From positions 62,001 through 126,000 of the forward strand of contig JAQGBZ010000150.1 of assembly GCA_034687125.1 (NCBI GenBank): a stretch of DNA of 64,000 nt. The letters are read 5' to 3'. The DNA is from Neelides folsomi (taxonomy: Eukaryota > Arthropoda > Collembola > Neelipleona > Neelidae). A program made the position numbers and the translations under genes. The notes under the pieces were generated by a model, which was not told where the DNA came from, searched no databases, and saw nothing but the letters and a program-made list of their open reading frames with translations. Positions 12,506 to 25,200 of the stretch are shown here, piece after piece (the first letter of the stretch is position 1; each line of letters opens with the position of its first letter).

Positions 12506-12737
12506 GTGGGCTTACCAATAAAGGTGTTACAAATTTGTAATGAATTTAATAATTCTGCACATTTTGCCGTGACAATTTTAGCGTTTTAAATCATCTTTGC
12601 AAAACTCATTACAAACTTGTAATCTCAAAATCTTGTTGCAAATTTTAATCCACTTTTAATCGTTAGTGTTGAATATATATGGAAACGTGTGAAAACTACA
12701 CGTTACAAATTTGTAACGCCTTTATTGGTAAGCCCAC
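12506..12737. mobile_element. MITE with 35-bp terminal inverted repeats
   Basis: The left repeat 12506-12540 begins GTGGGCTTACCAATAAAGG; the right repeat 12703-12737 is its reverse complement with one mismatch in 35. The inner part of each arm contains the palindrome TTACAAATTTGTAA, and related TTACAAACTTGTAA occurs inside the element. No clean target duplication is visible. Confidence 0.7.
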
Positions 12738-13250
12738 AGGATAATAATTCATTGTAATTAATTCGAAATAAAAAGAGTTTAATTTTGAGAAACCTTAACT
12801 TATCGTTGGTGAGATTTAAAGCGCAGAAATATTTAATTTGAAAGAAACTTTGAATTTTAATCTTTTGGCTAATTAGCATTATAATATGGAGAAAGTGGAG
12901 AAAGAGGATCTTTGTTATTAACTAACGGATCTCACTGGAATTAAATGTATAAATGTTGAAGAATCGAATTAAAAAATGTTTGTAATTTGATAATTTGTCC
13001 ATTGAATTCACAATTCGAAGTTTTTTCAAAACCCTGCAATTAGTCAACCACAATGACTCAACAATTGTAAATATTATACGACAATAATCATTGTACCATA
13101 AGTATTATATTTTTTAAACAATATTTTTATTATTTTCAAAATGAGTTATGAATTATGCTTAAAATTGCTAAATGTAAATTATATAGTAATAAAAGTTGGT
13201 AAAAAGTAGTTAGGCGAGAGTAACTGTGGGAAAGTTAGCTAAATTATGAT

Positions 13251-16200
13251 TTAAACATTAGAGGCGAGGGAATCTTGTCGGTATTTTGCCTTGCTATTAC
13301 CCGGGTGTGATTTCCCCGGCGTTCCCTCACTCGCCGTTTCAATACTCATCTGTTTCATTGGTTTTGGTCTTGTCGTGATTGGAATTCCTCCGTTGCCTCC
13401 ACTCCGCCCAACATCACCCTCGTCGAGCAACGACCCCGGGGAGGGAGGTTCGGCTGTACTTTGATTTGACGCTGTGCTTCCACGTCGACTGCGATTTCCA
13501 CCTGTCGCGCTGTTACCTCTTAAAAGAGTCTTCGATCCCGTTTTGAGAAGCGAGACATTCATGAGGCGCGGGTTAGGCGTATTGAAAATTGTACGATTTT
13601 CTCGAAATCGCGCTCTAAAGTTATTTCAAAATTAACCCACCCATCAATACATAACTAATGTATGGAGTATTAGCTAATATTATTAAATAGGTATAAATTA
13701 GACAGTGTTTAGTAAATTGGATAGTATCAATCACTGAATAATTTAATAGTAAATGTTCTTACTTGGCAAATAATCTGAGTACAATGCAGAGGGTGACGGA
13801 CATTAAAGCAAGTCCGATAACAACGCCAATCATTGTTGGATCTGTATGCGGAGTTTCGACATGGTAAAAGCTCGAATCTAAAAAAACAGAAAAAATATTT
13901 TATTCCTCCGTGTTTTGTGTCTTAATGGAAATGGGGTATAATATGTATGTTTGAGTATAAACTACATGCGTCAAAAGAGTTGTAGGATTTATATCACATA
14001 GTAAGCATTAAACTCCTAATACATCATAAACTTATTGTTAGTCAAGTTACCTCCGCACAATTCCGCATTGTCCATCCGAGGTAAGTAGCCCGACTGACAC
14101 TTACAAATCCCCGAACGACACTCGGTGAATTCCCCATCACAATGAGTGGAGGCGTCGCACTTGTCGCGAAGTCCAACTTCTGTAACAAAAACAATAACTT
14201 TCATGTCAAACTTCAAAATTTCATCCAAACCATTAAAACATAAATATGTTATCAATTTGGGATGTCATGTCTTATAAAATCCAAGATTGTGTTTAAGAAT
14301 CAACTTCAATTTATTAATCCTTAATAAATCTCAACTTTCACCACAATCCTATATGAATCTATTTTTAAACTTGGCCAATTACTTTAATAAGAGTAATTGA
14401 TTAATTGCATGAAATCATCATTAAACTTAACCTTAACTGGGTGTACATTTACCCTACCTCATTGTAATTCGAAAGAATATCAAATAAAATGAAATTCGAG
14501 AACTTCCACGCCCCAAAGGGCTCCAAATGGTAAATTTTGATTTATTGAGGTCGGGTAAAGACAGTGTTTGCGGGGAACAGATTTGATTTGATCGTTTGAA
14601 CTTGGACATACAGGGGAATGTTTATTATCACGGAAGGGGTTTTAAGTCAAATGCAATTCTCCGATTAGTGGTCATATTCCTTTATGTAGTTATTTTAAAG
14701 GTTTTCATAGAGGAAGTTTCCCTGCAACAATTGCATGTGAGTTTTGGAATCTCCTTCGATTGGCCGTTTTCATTTGTCAGAAAACACCTCAAACCAAATC
14801 ACTCACCGCCATCATTTACATCAATCAATATAGCACATGTGGTTTAAAACGCCTACGGAAGGTGTTACTTTGAATATATTTCAATATATGGGTCATACAT
14901 GGGTAGAACTCCGGGTATTCAATTTACACTTTACATGCTCAGAAAATAAAAAGTCAAAGTATAATTGCGATTAGCCTACAATTGACGCTTTTTATTGCAA
15001 GATAAACCCATGAATTTATTGAATCTCTAACTTTTTTCAATTCCGAAAGTACTCAAATAAATCCCACAAGAATAATTTTAAATTGCTTTTATACTCTCGA
15101 GCGTGTGTGTGTGTATTTTCATATAAAGGACCTTGTATTCCACCTTTGCTCAATTCTCATTAATGATGTCATAAATTTGAAATAAAAAGCGGAAACTTCC
15201 GTTAATGGAATCATAAAAACACAATTTACTATCTAACCTTTATCTATCATTTCTTATAACGGTATTTGCCCAAATATAAACTTTAAAGTCTAACAACAAG
15301 CTTGCGTAAAGAGATATGTTGTGTGTGTAAATGAAATGAACCTTAAAAATATAATTTACCTTATATAAGGTAAATGCATACATGTTAGTATGTAGTTCTA
15401 ACTTCTAGACATTAACATAGTGAAAAGCCGAGATTGCTAAATTGATTTTTTGGCTGGATTCTAAAATTTTATATAAAATAGGAATATTTTATTCTTACTT
15501 CTTTTATATATATATTAGAACAATCCGTATTTAGTGTATTTTGATGAAAGTCAGACAATCACTTCCAAAAGAGTAAGTGCCTTCAACAAAAACTGAGTAT
15601 AAAATCAAAAACAATCTACTTTTAATTATCGTAAATAAAAATATTGTTGTCAACTTTGTGCTATAAATTATAATATAATGATCAAAATTTAACTCCCTCT
15701 GTGTCAAGAGGTTAAGTGAGTATGGATTTTAAAAAACTAATTATAATTGTCAGACAGAATTGTTAGAATACAAACATTGGCATTAGGCATATCATTTTAT
15801 TTGTATGACTCGAATCTGCAATCGGCTGTCCACATGTTGTAAAGTATTACTTTGAATTTCGGCATTGCATGAGAATGGAGAAGTCGGAGTGAGTTTGGAG
15901 TTACGCGAAAGAGAGATTTCTGATTGATAATGCCAAGTTGTGCAAACTTAATTAAATCCATTAACTTTCATGAGATTTCTTAATGGAAGGGCGGCGAATT
16001 TCTTCTCTCGTCCGACAAACTTTCCCCGACTATTTGACTCTTAGACCTCTCTCTTTAACTTTATCGCCATTTGCTATTATATGATTCTATCCTATTTACT
16101 TTCATAGACTTTATAGTGTGCTTGTGATAACATTCAGCTCATTCAAACCAAAGTTCCCATTTTCAATATTTTTCAACTCTGCAACAGTTCACTACTCATG

Positions 16201-19200
16201 TGCTTTGTTTCATATTTTGTAAATTCGAAAATATATTTGTGTTAAAAGTTTTATTTCATATGTTGTAAAATATAATTACTAACGATTTGCTGGGCTTATT
16301 TAGCTAAAACTTTATTATTATGCAAGCACAGTCTTTTCCCATTTTAAATAAACGATCAAGACAAACACATTGTGATTATGGCCTTAAATGTTTTTATGTA
16401 TTAATACAAAGAAATTCATGTGAAAAATCTCTATTCAAATATTTAAGAATTGTTAAAGGTACATATTTAATTTATGAAATACATTACTTTTTTGGAAGGC
16501 TATCCTGATCAGGTCAGGCAGGCTGATATTCACTCGCAAAAGAGCTGCATACATAAATACCTTTGCATTTATAAAATAACATTTTAGAAAAAAATCTTTG
16601 GTAGGATGATAGGTATTCTATTCAATAAGGTTATTGTGAGGTATCCTATACATTTTTCTAATAAGAAGAGATCAAATAAGTTTTCAAATCATTACGTTTC
16701 AATAACTTTGCTTTCTTTTTGGCATTCTTCTCTAAAGCGGAGAAATTCAATTTTAAAAACGAGAATTCCTTCTTTAACGCTCACTTCCCTCCGATTCAAT
16801 TTGTCGATAAAAATGAACTTAAAATGCTTCCCATCGAATATTTAAAAAATAAATTGGTTTGTTAATAAAATAGCTAACAATTTAACAAAGTTATTTTCTC
16901 CTGGCTTTCTCGATCAATAAATAGGAAATATCTCTCGTGTAAACTTTTATAAATACCTAAAATATATTACCGTGACCTTGTTTAAAACGCGTTTAACTTT
17001 CATAATTTTAGAAACCCTTTCAAAAACTCACAATTTTTTATTTAATCATTTCATGTCCATGACCAATATTGAGGTTTATTGAACCAACAATATAAATCAA
17101 ATATCTAAAATGCAAGTTGTGCAGTGCAGTAAGTTGAAAGCATTCCTCAATAATATAAAATAGTATAGCATAGTAAATTCTTTGAATATTTGAAAGGGAT
17201 AAAAAATGTAGGGCGGAACCATCTGGTTCAAAGCATCCTTCATTAATCATAAATCTCAATTTTTGAAATTGAGAAGGTAAAGGTGCGCTAAAATGGCGTG
17301 GAGAGAAAGCACGTTAATAATTGCTTCACCTGTGGTGTAGAACCCCTAACACATTCCTGTCCGAATCGATCAAAAAAGCATATAATAAAACCTCGCTCAC
17401 CTTGAAGAAGCGACACACGAATGGGACAAGGCTTTACCAAATAACCGACGACGAATTTTTGCACGGATGAGAAATCCGTTCAATCTCTATTTTTGGAATT
17501 ATGAACTCATCCTTCCACTTTCCTCACTTTCTCCCACGAGGTTTCCAAATGCCTATGCGGATAAAATAACTATGAAAATAAATCACCTAACGAAGGATTC
17601 CCGGGAATTGAATCTCAGTTTCAATCGGAGTTTCAATCTCTTTTCCACGAATCTCTTATTAGGGAATATTTTCCCCTGTTCTAATATACCCTATATTAAA
17701 ACAGGGTCTACCTATTCTCACAAGTAAAGGCAATTCTTTTCCATCCATATTTTATGATCCTTTTATCTTCGCTTGTTTCGAACTTCCATCTCAACCTCAT
17801 ATAGCTTTATATTGAACTTTTTCAAATGACTCTCCGGCATGCATTCTTATCATCTATCAGCTTCAACCCTATTCTCCAATGCTCATCTGGAAATTAAGTT
17901 ATAACTTTCATTCATGCATAGCATATAAACATATATCACAATTCACAATGCCTTATCATCAAAAGTGAATATAATTGATACCGATAATGTATAGCATATA
18001 GTCATATTGACTATGTATTCTACTTAAAATATAAGTATGCATCGGAATACATACCTACTTATGTAAACTTTGTAAAGGAATGTAGGTATATATTTCATAA
18101 GATAATGGCTAAAGAAAAGATAAAGGCTATAAATTCAAGTATAATATGCGTACCATATTAAGATTCAAGAAATGGATAAATGAGAAGCCATTATTTCTGG
18201 TGTTCGTACATTATACCATATGTCTACATAAAACAGTTAGGTCATCAGTGATGCTTCAGTCAAGGAGAATTCCATTTTATTTCTTTCATGAATTCTTGAA
18301 TAGCGGATGGATTGAAACTTCCCTTTCACCTCCAACAATTTACTCAACGTCCAAGTTTCTCTTCATCCCACGCGCCTCTCAATTGCGTGAATGAACAATG
18401 ATGGAAGGTTTCTTTAAAGGCTGATTACATTGAGTGCCCACAAACAATCTCAACGTAAATATTTCATCTTCATGAGACAATTTTAAACGCGTACTTATGT
18501 TTGTTTCACTCATTTACATTCATTATTTACGGGAAAGATGAAATAAAAATAGAAGATTAGTTCTGTTCCGCTTGCGAATACAAAATCAAGATAACATTTG
18601 CTTTGAATAAATGAATAAATAAAGATTAATCCGATTAAATACAACTTGTTTGCATAATTCAATGTCTCAATCTGGTTAATGGTGCAATTTACATAGGTAT
18701 TAAATCTACAAGTTGGTATTTGAGCATCGCCCCATATAACTATGTAATACATAATAAATAAATATTAAAAATGAAACATACAGTTACTTATATCGATAAT
18801 TTTAATTATGAATATTTTTGTATTTGTGAAAATAATTCAGCCGTTTGTATATTAAATATTTAGTGGAATAGAATAGAAGTATGATAATAACCATCCGTGA
18901 TAAAGGTTAAGGTGAGTGCGTGATGCGATTAACAAGACGGGCATTAACAAGAATTATTAGCTTATTGGATCCAATCCGGACGGAATTCATATTTTACATA
19001 ATAGTATAGGGCATCGAATGAAGGGAATAAATTGACGGTCTGTGAAATTCGGTGGTGGTTTTGCACAGGTGAACTTTACCTTTCTCCCTCTCTCAATTCA
19101 AACTTGCCAGCCCATTCTTCTTTATAGAATTATAGTTATAGATAGTTATAACTTATAGTGGGTTATAACAATTTATTAGACCATTTGATAAGCATTGAAC

Positions 19201-22200
19201 GATATGAATATGAAAATTTTAAGATAAACCCTTTGGCCAATTCGTGTGCTTTTCGAATCATGAGTATTGGTTCATCAGCTTGGGCAGAAGGAAATATTAT
19301 TATGTATTCCTCCACCCACTCAGATCGATAAATCTCACTGTGTTATTATTCCCAAATCCTAAAACTATGTATGTAATATACAAAAATATCTATAAATATG
19401 AATTCTTTATTAGCATTAAAATTATTACAACTTTTCAAATGTGAACTCCCTTTTATGATGCTTTTTAAACTGAAAGAACTTTATTCTAATAACTAATAAC
19501 ATTGAAACTTGGGTTAGATATCTAAAAATGAGTTAGAAAATTGTCGCAACTTGTAAGATCGAATAAAAAATTGATGAAATAGTTTACCATTGCAAAGGGC
19601 TATTTCCCAAAGTTGGGAGAAAATTTGACTAGGCGGCAACCTGTATATGGTCTCGTACAATAATAATAGTGTGTAATCATTATGTGTACGATGGAGTTTG
19701 AAGGAGTGGAACACCTGTGACTTTATATAACAAATTATCTTCCCCACATGCACATAAGAATGAAGGACTTCCTGAAACAACCCATGAAGTTGAACGAGCA
19801 AATTCCACAATTACAGCTAATTAGGGCAGAGAGAAGAAAGTTATAGGAGTGGGAAAATGCCAAGGGTAAACCAAAAGAGGAAATTCCTTATTCATGACAT
19901 GGAATGCATAATCATAGGTTCTTATTCTTTTCATACTCAAACTTTTAATTTACCAGAAAAAAGTTAATTTTGATCGATTTGACAAAAAATATTTTTTAAC
20001 TTATGGCTCTTTTCCAAGTTGCAGCTTATTGAATTCATTTTATGCACACATGTTTTAATGTCAAAGAAGTCAAACCCTCAAATAGTTTTTCATAATGCCA
20101 CATCCATCTAAACATTCTTCATGCTGAGAATTTGAATGGGAGAAGAAAGCTTTGACTCTTTTCTTCCACTCCAAATCAGGAGTGGTTTATTCCCTTGATA
20201 GATTATATTTATTCAAAATTTATTATAATCTTTTGTCCGACCATTATTGACCTCTTTTTTAATATCAAAAAATTATAAAACCACAAAAGAAGAAGTGGTT
20301 CATATACTTTTAGAATATCATAACAAAGCTTTGAAAACCCACAGAAAATGTATACAAACATGAATGACGAATAATGTTAATAGTAATCGATTTTGACTTT
20401 CAAACATTTTGTTTTCAAGTTTCCTCTTTTCATCGCCATTATGGAAAAGATTTATTTGTGATCTCAGAGAAAGGAAGTTAGGAGTTGGGGGAGAATCTCT
20501 CGAGATCCATATTTTTCTCTTTAGACCTCTTCAACCTTAAAAATGAGCTCACGTATGACAAGTCACGCGCTGGAGATTGCACGCGGAACATCCGCTCCTT
20601 TCGTCTCCGCCTCCCTAAGAAACTTTCCTCTTGTAATTATTAAACCCCGACTTCCCATTAGTTTAATAGGGAACTTTCCCCTGAAACCTGCAATCTAATC
20701 CTCTCAACTTTATTATTATTACACTACTACCCCTCCAGCCATTATCCAAAACTAAAGGGAGTTCTTAAGGAGGAAACTGACCAGGGAGAAACTTAAAACC
20801 CACGGCCTCTGTCTGTTTCCTAAATACGTTCATTAAGGGCTCAAATTATTCAACATACTTTCCCCTCTCCTCTTAACGTTTCTAGATTTAAAAAAAGGCT
20901 CAGATTTTAAATCCTTCCTTGGGTCCATTGAAGTAAAGTGGATGAGGAGAATGGAGGAATTTGGGCTTAGAGTAGAGATTAGGATCGATGAGGCTGGAGA
21001 GTAAATTTCCGCCAAATCCAGTTGTGTTCCTTTCCAGCAATTCCTCCTCGTACTGCCTTACTTAAAACGCTTAAAATTCAAGTGTCTCAACGAAAAATTC
21101 CTAAATCCAGAACTCCTCAATCACCCAAGCTCAACAAGAGATCTGGGAAATGAAGGACCAAGTTGGAAAATGCTGAATGAAGAACTCATTCACTCTTCCA
21201 CGACGTTTAAGGACTTTCTCTATTAAGAATATGACAATGATAAAATGATAATTAATGATATTTTTCTGCTAAAGTGATCATTACACAGTCTTTCAGACGT
21301 CTATGTAAGATATAGACGCTATTAGTACTATACGTGATTAAAGTGGCATTCTTCCTCGATACTCCAAGCGATATGAGTATACTATGTATTAATGAGCTCG
21401 ATTAAAATTAATTATGTAAAAGTAGGCAATTTATTAAAGTTTCAAAATTGAAAGTCAGTCAAAGTTTTTAATAATATTAAAATAAAGAATTTTTTAAGAA
21501 GCAGCTATGTCGTACAGTCGTACCATTTTGGAACTTAAAAGGGAATTTTGCAAATCAAACAAGCTCAAAGTTAGAAAAATAATTAATTATAATTTATAAG
21601 TGAATTAAAAATTAATCTTTATGAGTCTGTCTTTGATGAAAGGAGGAAAAGAAAACATCATTCCTTAAGTATAAAAAAGAACAATTTACAACTTTCTCTT
21701 GGAAGATTCACGACTCGCTCGTTGTTTGCATATTCGTGCTTTTGTCCCATGAGTCTCTCACTTCCCCATTTTTTATTTTTAAAGGAAAAGGAAGTATGCA
21801 ATATGCAAAGTCCTAGGGATAAGGAAATAGGGAGAACACAGAATTACATATTAAATGTCTTTGTTAAGGAATCTATTAGGTTGTAAAGTTCAGCTCCACA
21901 TAGTAGGATACATATACGACTTTACGTTCGTTGAATGCTGATACAAGTAGTTATAAGTAAGATAAATAACATAAATACAACATACTTACCTATTTACCTT
22001 CTCAAGTTTATACACTTGGCTTTGAGTAAAAAGAGCTACATTGTGTGAGAAGATTAAGTTGCAACTTCTTCCAAGATTTACTTATATTGTATTTCATATT
22101 AGGTACCTACGATTTTATTTAGTCTTTGATTTTAACTCAAAAGTGACATACGTAAACTATAGGATATAACTAGTGCGATACTAAAATTGTTCGTATCTCG

Positions 22201-25200
22201 TTTCTAAACTTCTTTTGCGAAACAATATTTGTATTTTCACTTTTGTATTTATTATAAACATTCACACTTTAAATAATTAATTGATATTATAATTAATTAA
22301 AGATCTAGTATTTTACATTCAGATAATTATAATCCCTTAACCATATTTACGTGACCGCTATATTCTCATATAAATAACTCTTTTATTAATCAACAAAATG
22401 TTGAAAATTGAACCTAATATGTATAATCTTATGCTGTATAAGACAAAAAAGGTTGAGTGTCAAAAGTCACATCAGATTCGATACACTTCTTAAGCCGCGG
22501 TCACTAATCGTCAATCGCGAGCGGATTTTGTCCATTGGAAATTTTTTCCATTCTTTATTTATAACTTTTTTAATAATTCGATTGTTTGATTTGGTTTCAC
22601 ATTGACCTTTGCTTCTATTTGGTACCGTATTTTTAATAATGGATAGGTTGTCTAATGGATTTATGTCAGAATTGGATGCTGGTAATTCGATATAACATCA
22701 TAACCAAACTCCATAAATGATTCATATAGTGAAAAAGGCTGCGATTGACGTTTGGCGATATCGACTCAAAAAGTTCATTTAGGCCAACCTTTGACACCTT
22801 ACCTTTTTTCCCTTAAATTACATGATTATCTACTTATTGGGTTCAAATTTCATGAAAATTGGTTGATTAATAATAAAAGTTATTTAAACGAGAAAAGTAG
22901 TCCCATAAATATGGTTATTTAACTTCTGTAAAAAAAATGGATAAGGTTGAGTTGTCTCTAAAATTTATCCAGAATAAAAATTCAATGAAAAATAGAAAGG
23001 AAAATTTCACAGAACATAAAGCTATTAAATATAAGATATTAACGAATTCCAAGGAAGAATTTAGATCCTCAACTTCAAGAAAACTTCAACAATTAAACAT
23101 TTAATACACAAACTTACATAATCCATCAATAAGTTATAATTATTTAATTATTACACTATTCAGATTGATGTACTCATTTGGTAACATATAAAATGAAAAA
23201 TTATTTTAAGTGAAATTAAAATTCCGCTTTAGAAACGATCAAAATCGAATTAATTTACGAAATAGATTATACTCTATTCCATTTGAGAAGATTATTGAGA
23301 ATTGAATCATGTTACTTGACCGGGCAATCTAATGTGATGTCACCCGCAAATAATTTCTACAGGAAATAATATCGGTTTATTTGAATTTCTAATGACTTGT
23401 CAAGTAACATGATTCAATTCTCAATAATCTCCTTAAATGGAATAGAGTATAGTTTACCCCACCAGAAGCCATACGTAGGTGTAATCTAATGTAATCTTCA
23501 AAATGTAAAAAAATCTTTTTGAAATGTAATGTAATATTAACATCATTATGGCGGTTATACATCCATCCATTCTCCGGGCACTTCAGGTGTGAAAATATGA
23601 TTACATGTGAAAGTTATGTACCATACCATAAGATTCATACAATAGTATATTACGAGTAGGAAGTCACATATTAAGTACTTTATGAACAAAAACCTATGCA
23701 TTACATTATTGTAAGTTGATGCCAATAAGACTTTAGATGAATTTATTGTGAGACGTAAAACGATGATAGTCTCATTTTTAACCCCAATCTTAGAGCCAAC
23801 AAGGGATTTAAGGTGTGAGTGTGATAAGTTCTTAGGACTTAGAATTTCATCTCTAAAAAGGGTCGAGAGCGTGTGTGAAGTACACATCATATTAAGTCCC
23901 AATCTTCCCCATTACTCTCGTGACACTCGCTTGTAAACATTCTGAGGTTTTCAAACCCATGAGAAAATAATATTTTGACCCTAGAAGTTAAACCATATGA
24001 ATTTCCCCTTCCTCTCCCCAGTTTCCCCAATATTTCAAAACGTCAATTGGCAAACCAGTTGTGACTTTATTAAAAGATTATTCCACGCTTCCTCGTGTAT
24101 TCCCATTCCTCACAGACGGCTGATAACATATCAGATGCGCTCCATTTCCCTCCGTGAAACATCTCACAAAGACAATAAAATGAACTTCAATTTATTCAAG
24201 ATTGAAATCTTGAAGGCAACAAAGGAATTTCATCTGATCACTCTATTAGATTAGATTAATAATAATGCATCTCTTACATGTGGAAATTGAGTATTTTAGT
24301 TTGTTAACTTTTACAAAAGCTATATAAAATCAAGTTAAATGTTAAAATTATTATTATATTTAATAATTAAACTAAAGAGTGCTTATAAAATAATAGAAGG
24401 GGATATTCATCTTTCCATTTTAGGAAGCATTTTAAGTAAAAGCTTTTGTTTTAATCGAACTTGCTAAAGTTTAAACACGTGGTCTTTAAGCCTTCATATT
24501 TAGTTAGGTAATGAAACTTGAGACATTGGAGATTATAAGAGTTTTCCTTTCTAAATCGTTCCAAAATCTTTTCACTCTGAGCTTCAAAAACAATTACATT
24601 TTATCGGAAAAGAACAATGAAACTCAACCTGGAAATAAAAGTTAGGAAGGAAGTTAATGAGAAGTGTGGAATTTACTTAACCCGCCAGCTCAATTTTATT
24701 AATCCCACAAACAAAGCTTCCCGACTCTTTGTTCTTTTCAATCAAAAAATTCATTTTCACCAAGCTCATCAATACACTTTATAAGAGGAAAATGAGCTTT
24801 CAGTCACATTAATTATTTTGTAAAAAAATTAAATATAAAAATATTTAAAAATTTATGTAGTTCCCGTTCCTTCTCAGGTCTTGTTAGAATATTTAAATGT
24901 TGGTAGTACTATTATTCCTACTATTTACTTACCTTCAAGCGTTCAAGTGAATAAATTGTCATATTAAAATATGTATGTACAATATGTAATTTATCCTATG
25001 CAACATACAGGTAGTTCTACACTGCACTGTCACAAGGAGTTAAACAAGAGAAATGAGAGAAACTTCTTTAAACATGAATTTAAAATTTTCTATTGTTTGT
25101 TTGTCAAAACAAAAAGTTTAATCTCTGGAAATACTGAATCCTGTATTTAAGTAATTAATCCATTGAATTATAAATGGAGTCCTCCCACTTCTCCTGTCGC

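Noticed and set aside
23555-23902. Minus-strand 115-codon ORF in the large intron
   Set aside because: No domain, no splice context, opposed by another ORF on the other strand; AT-rich chance frame.
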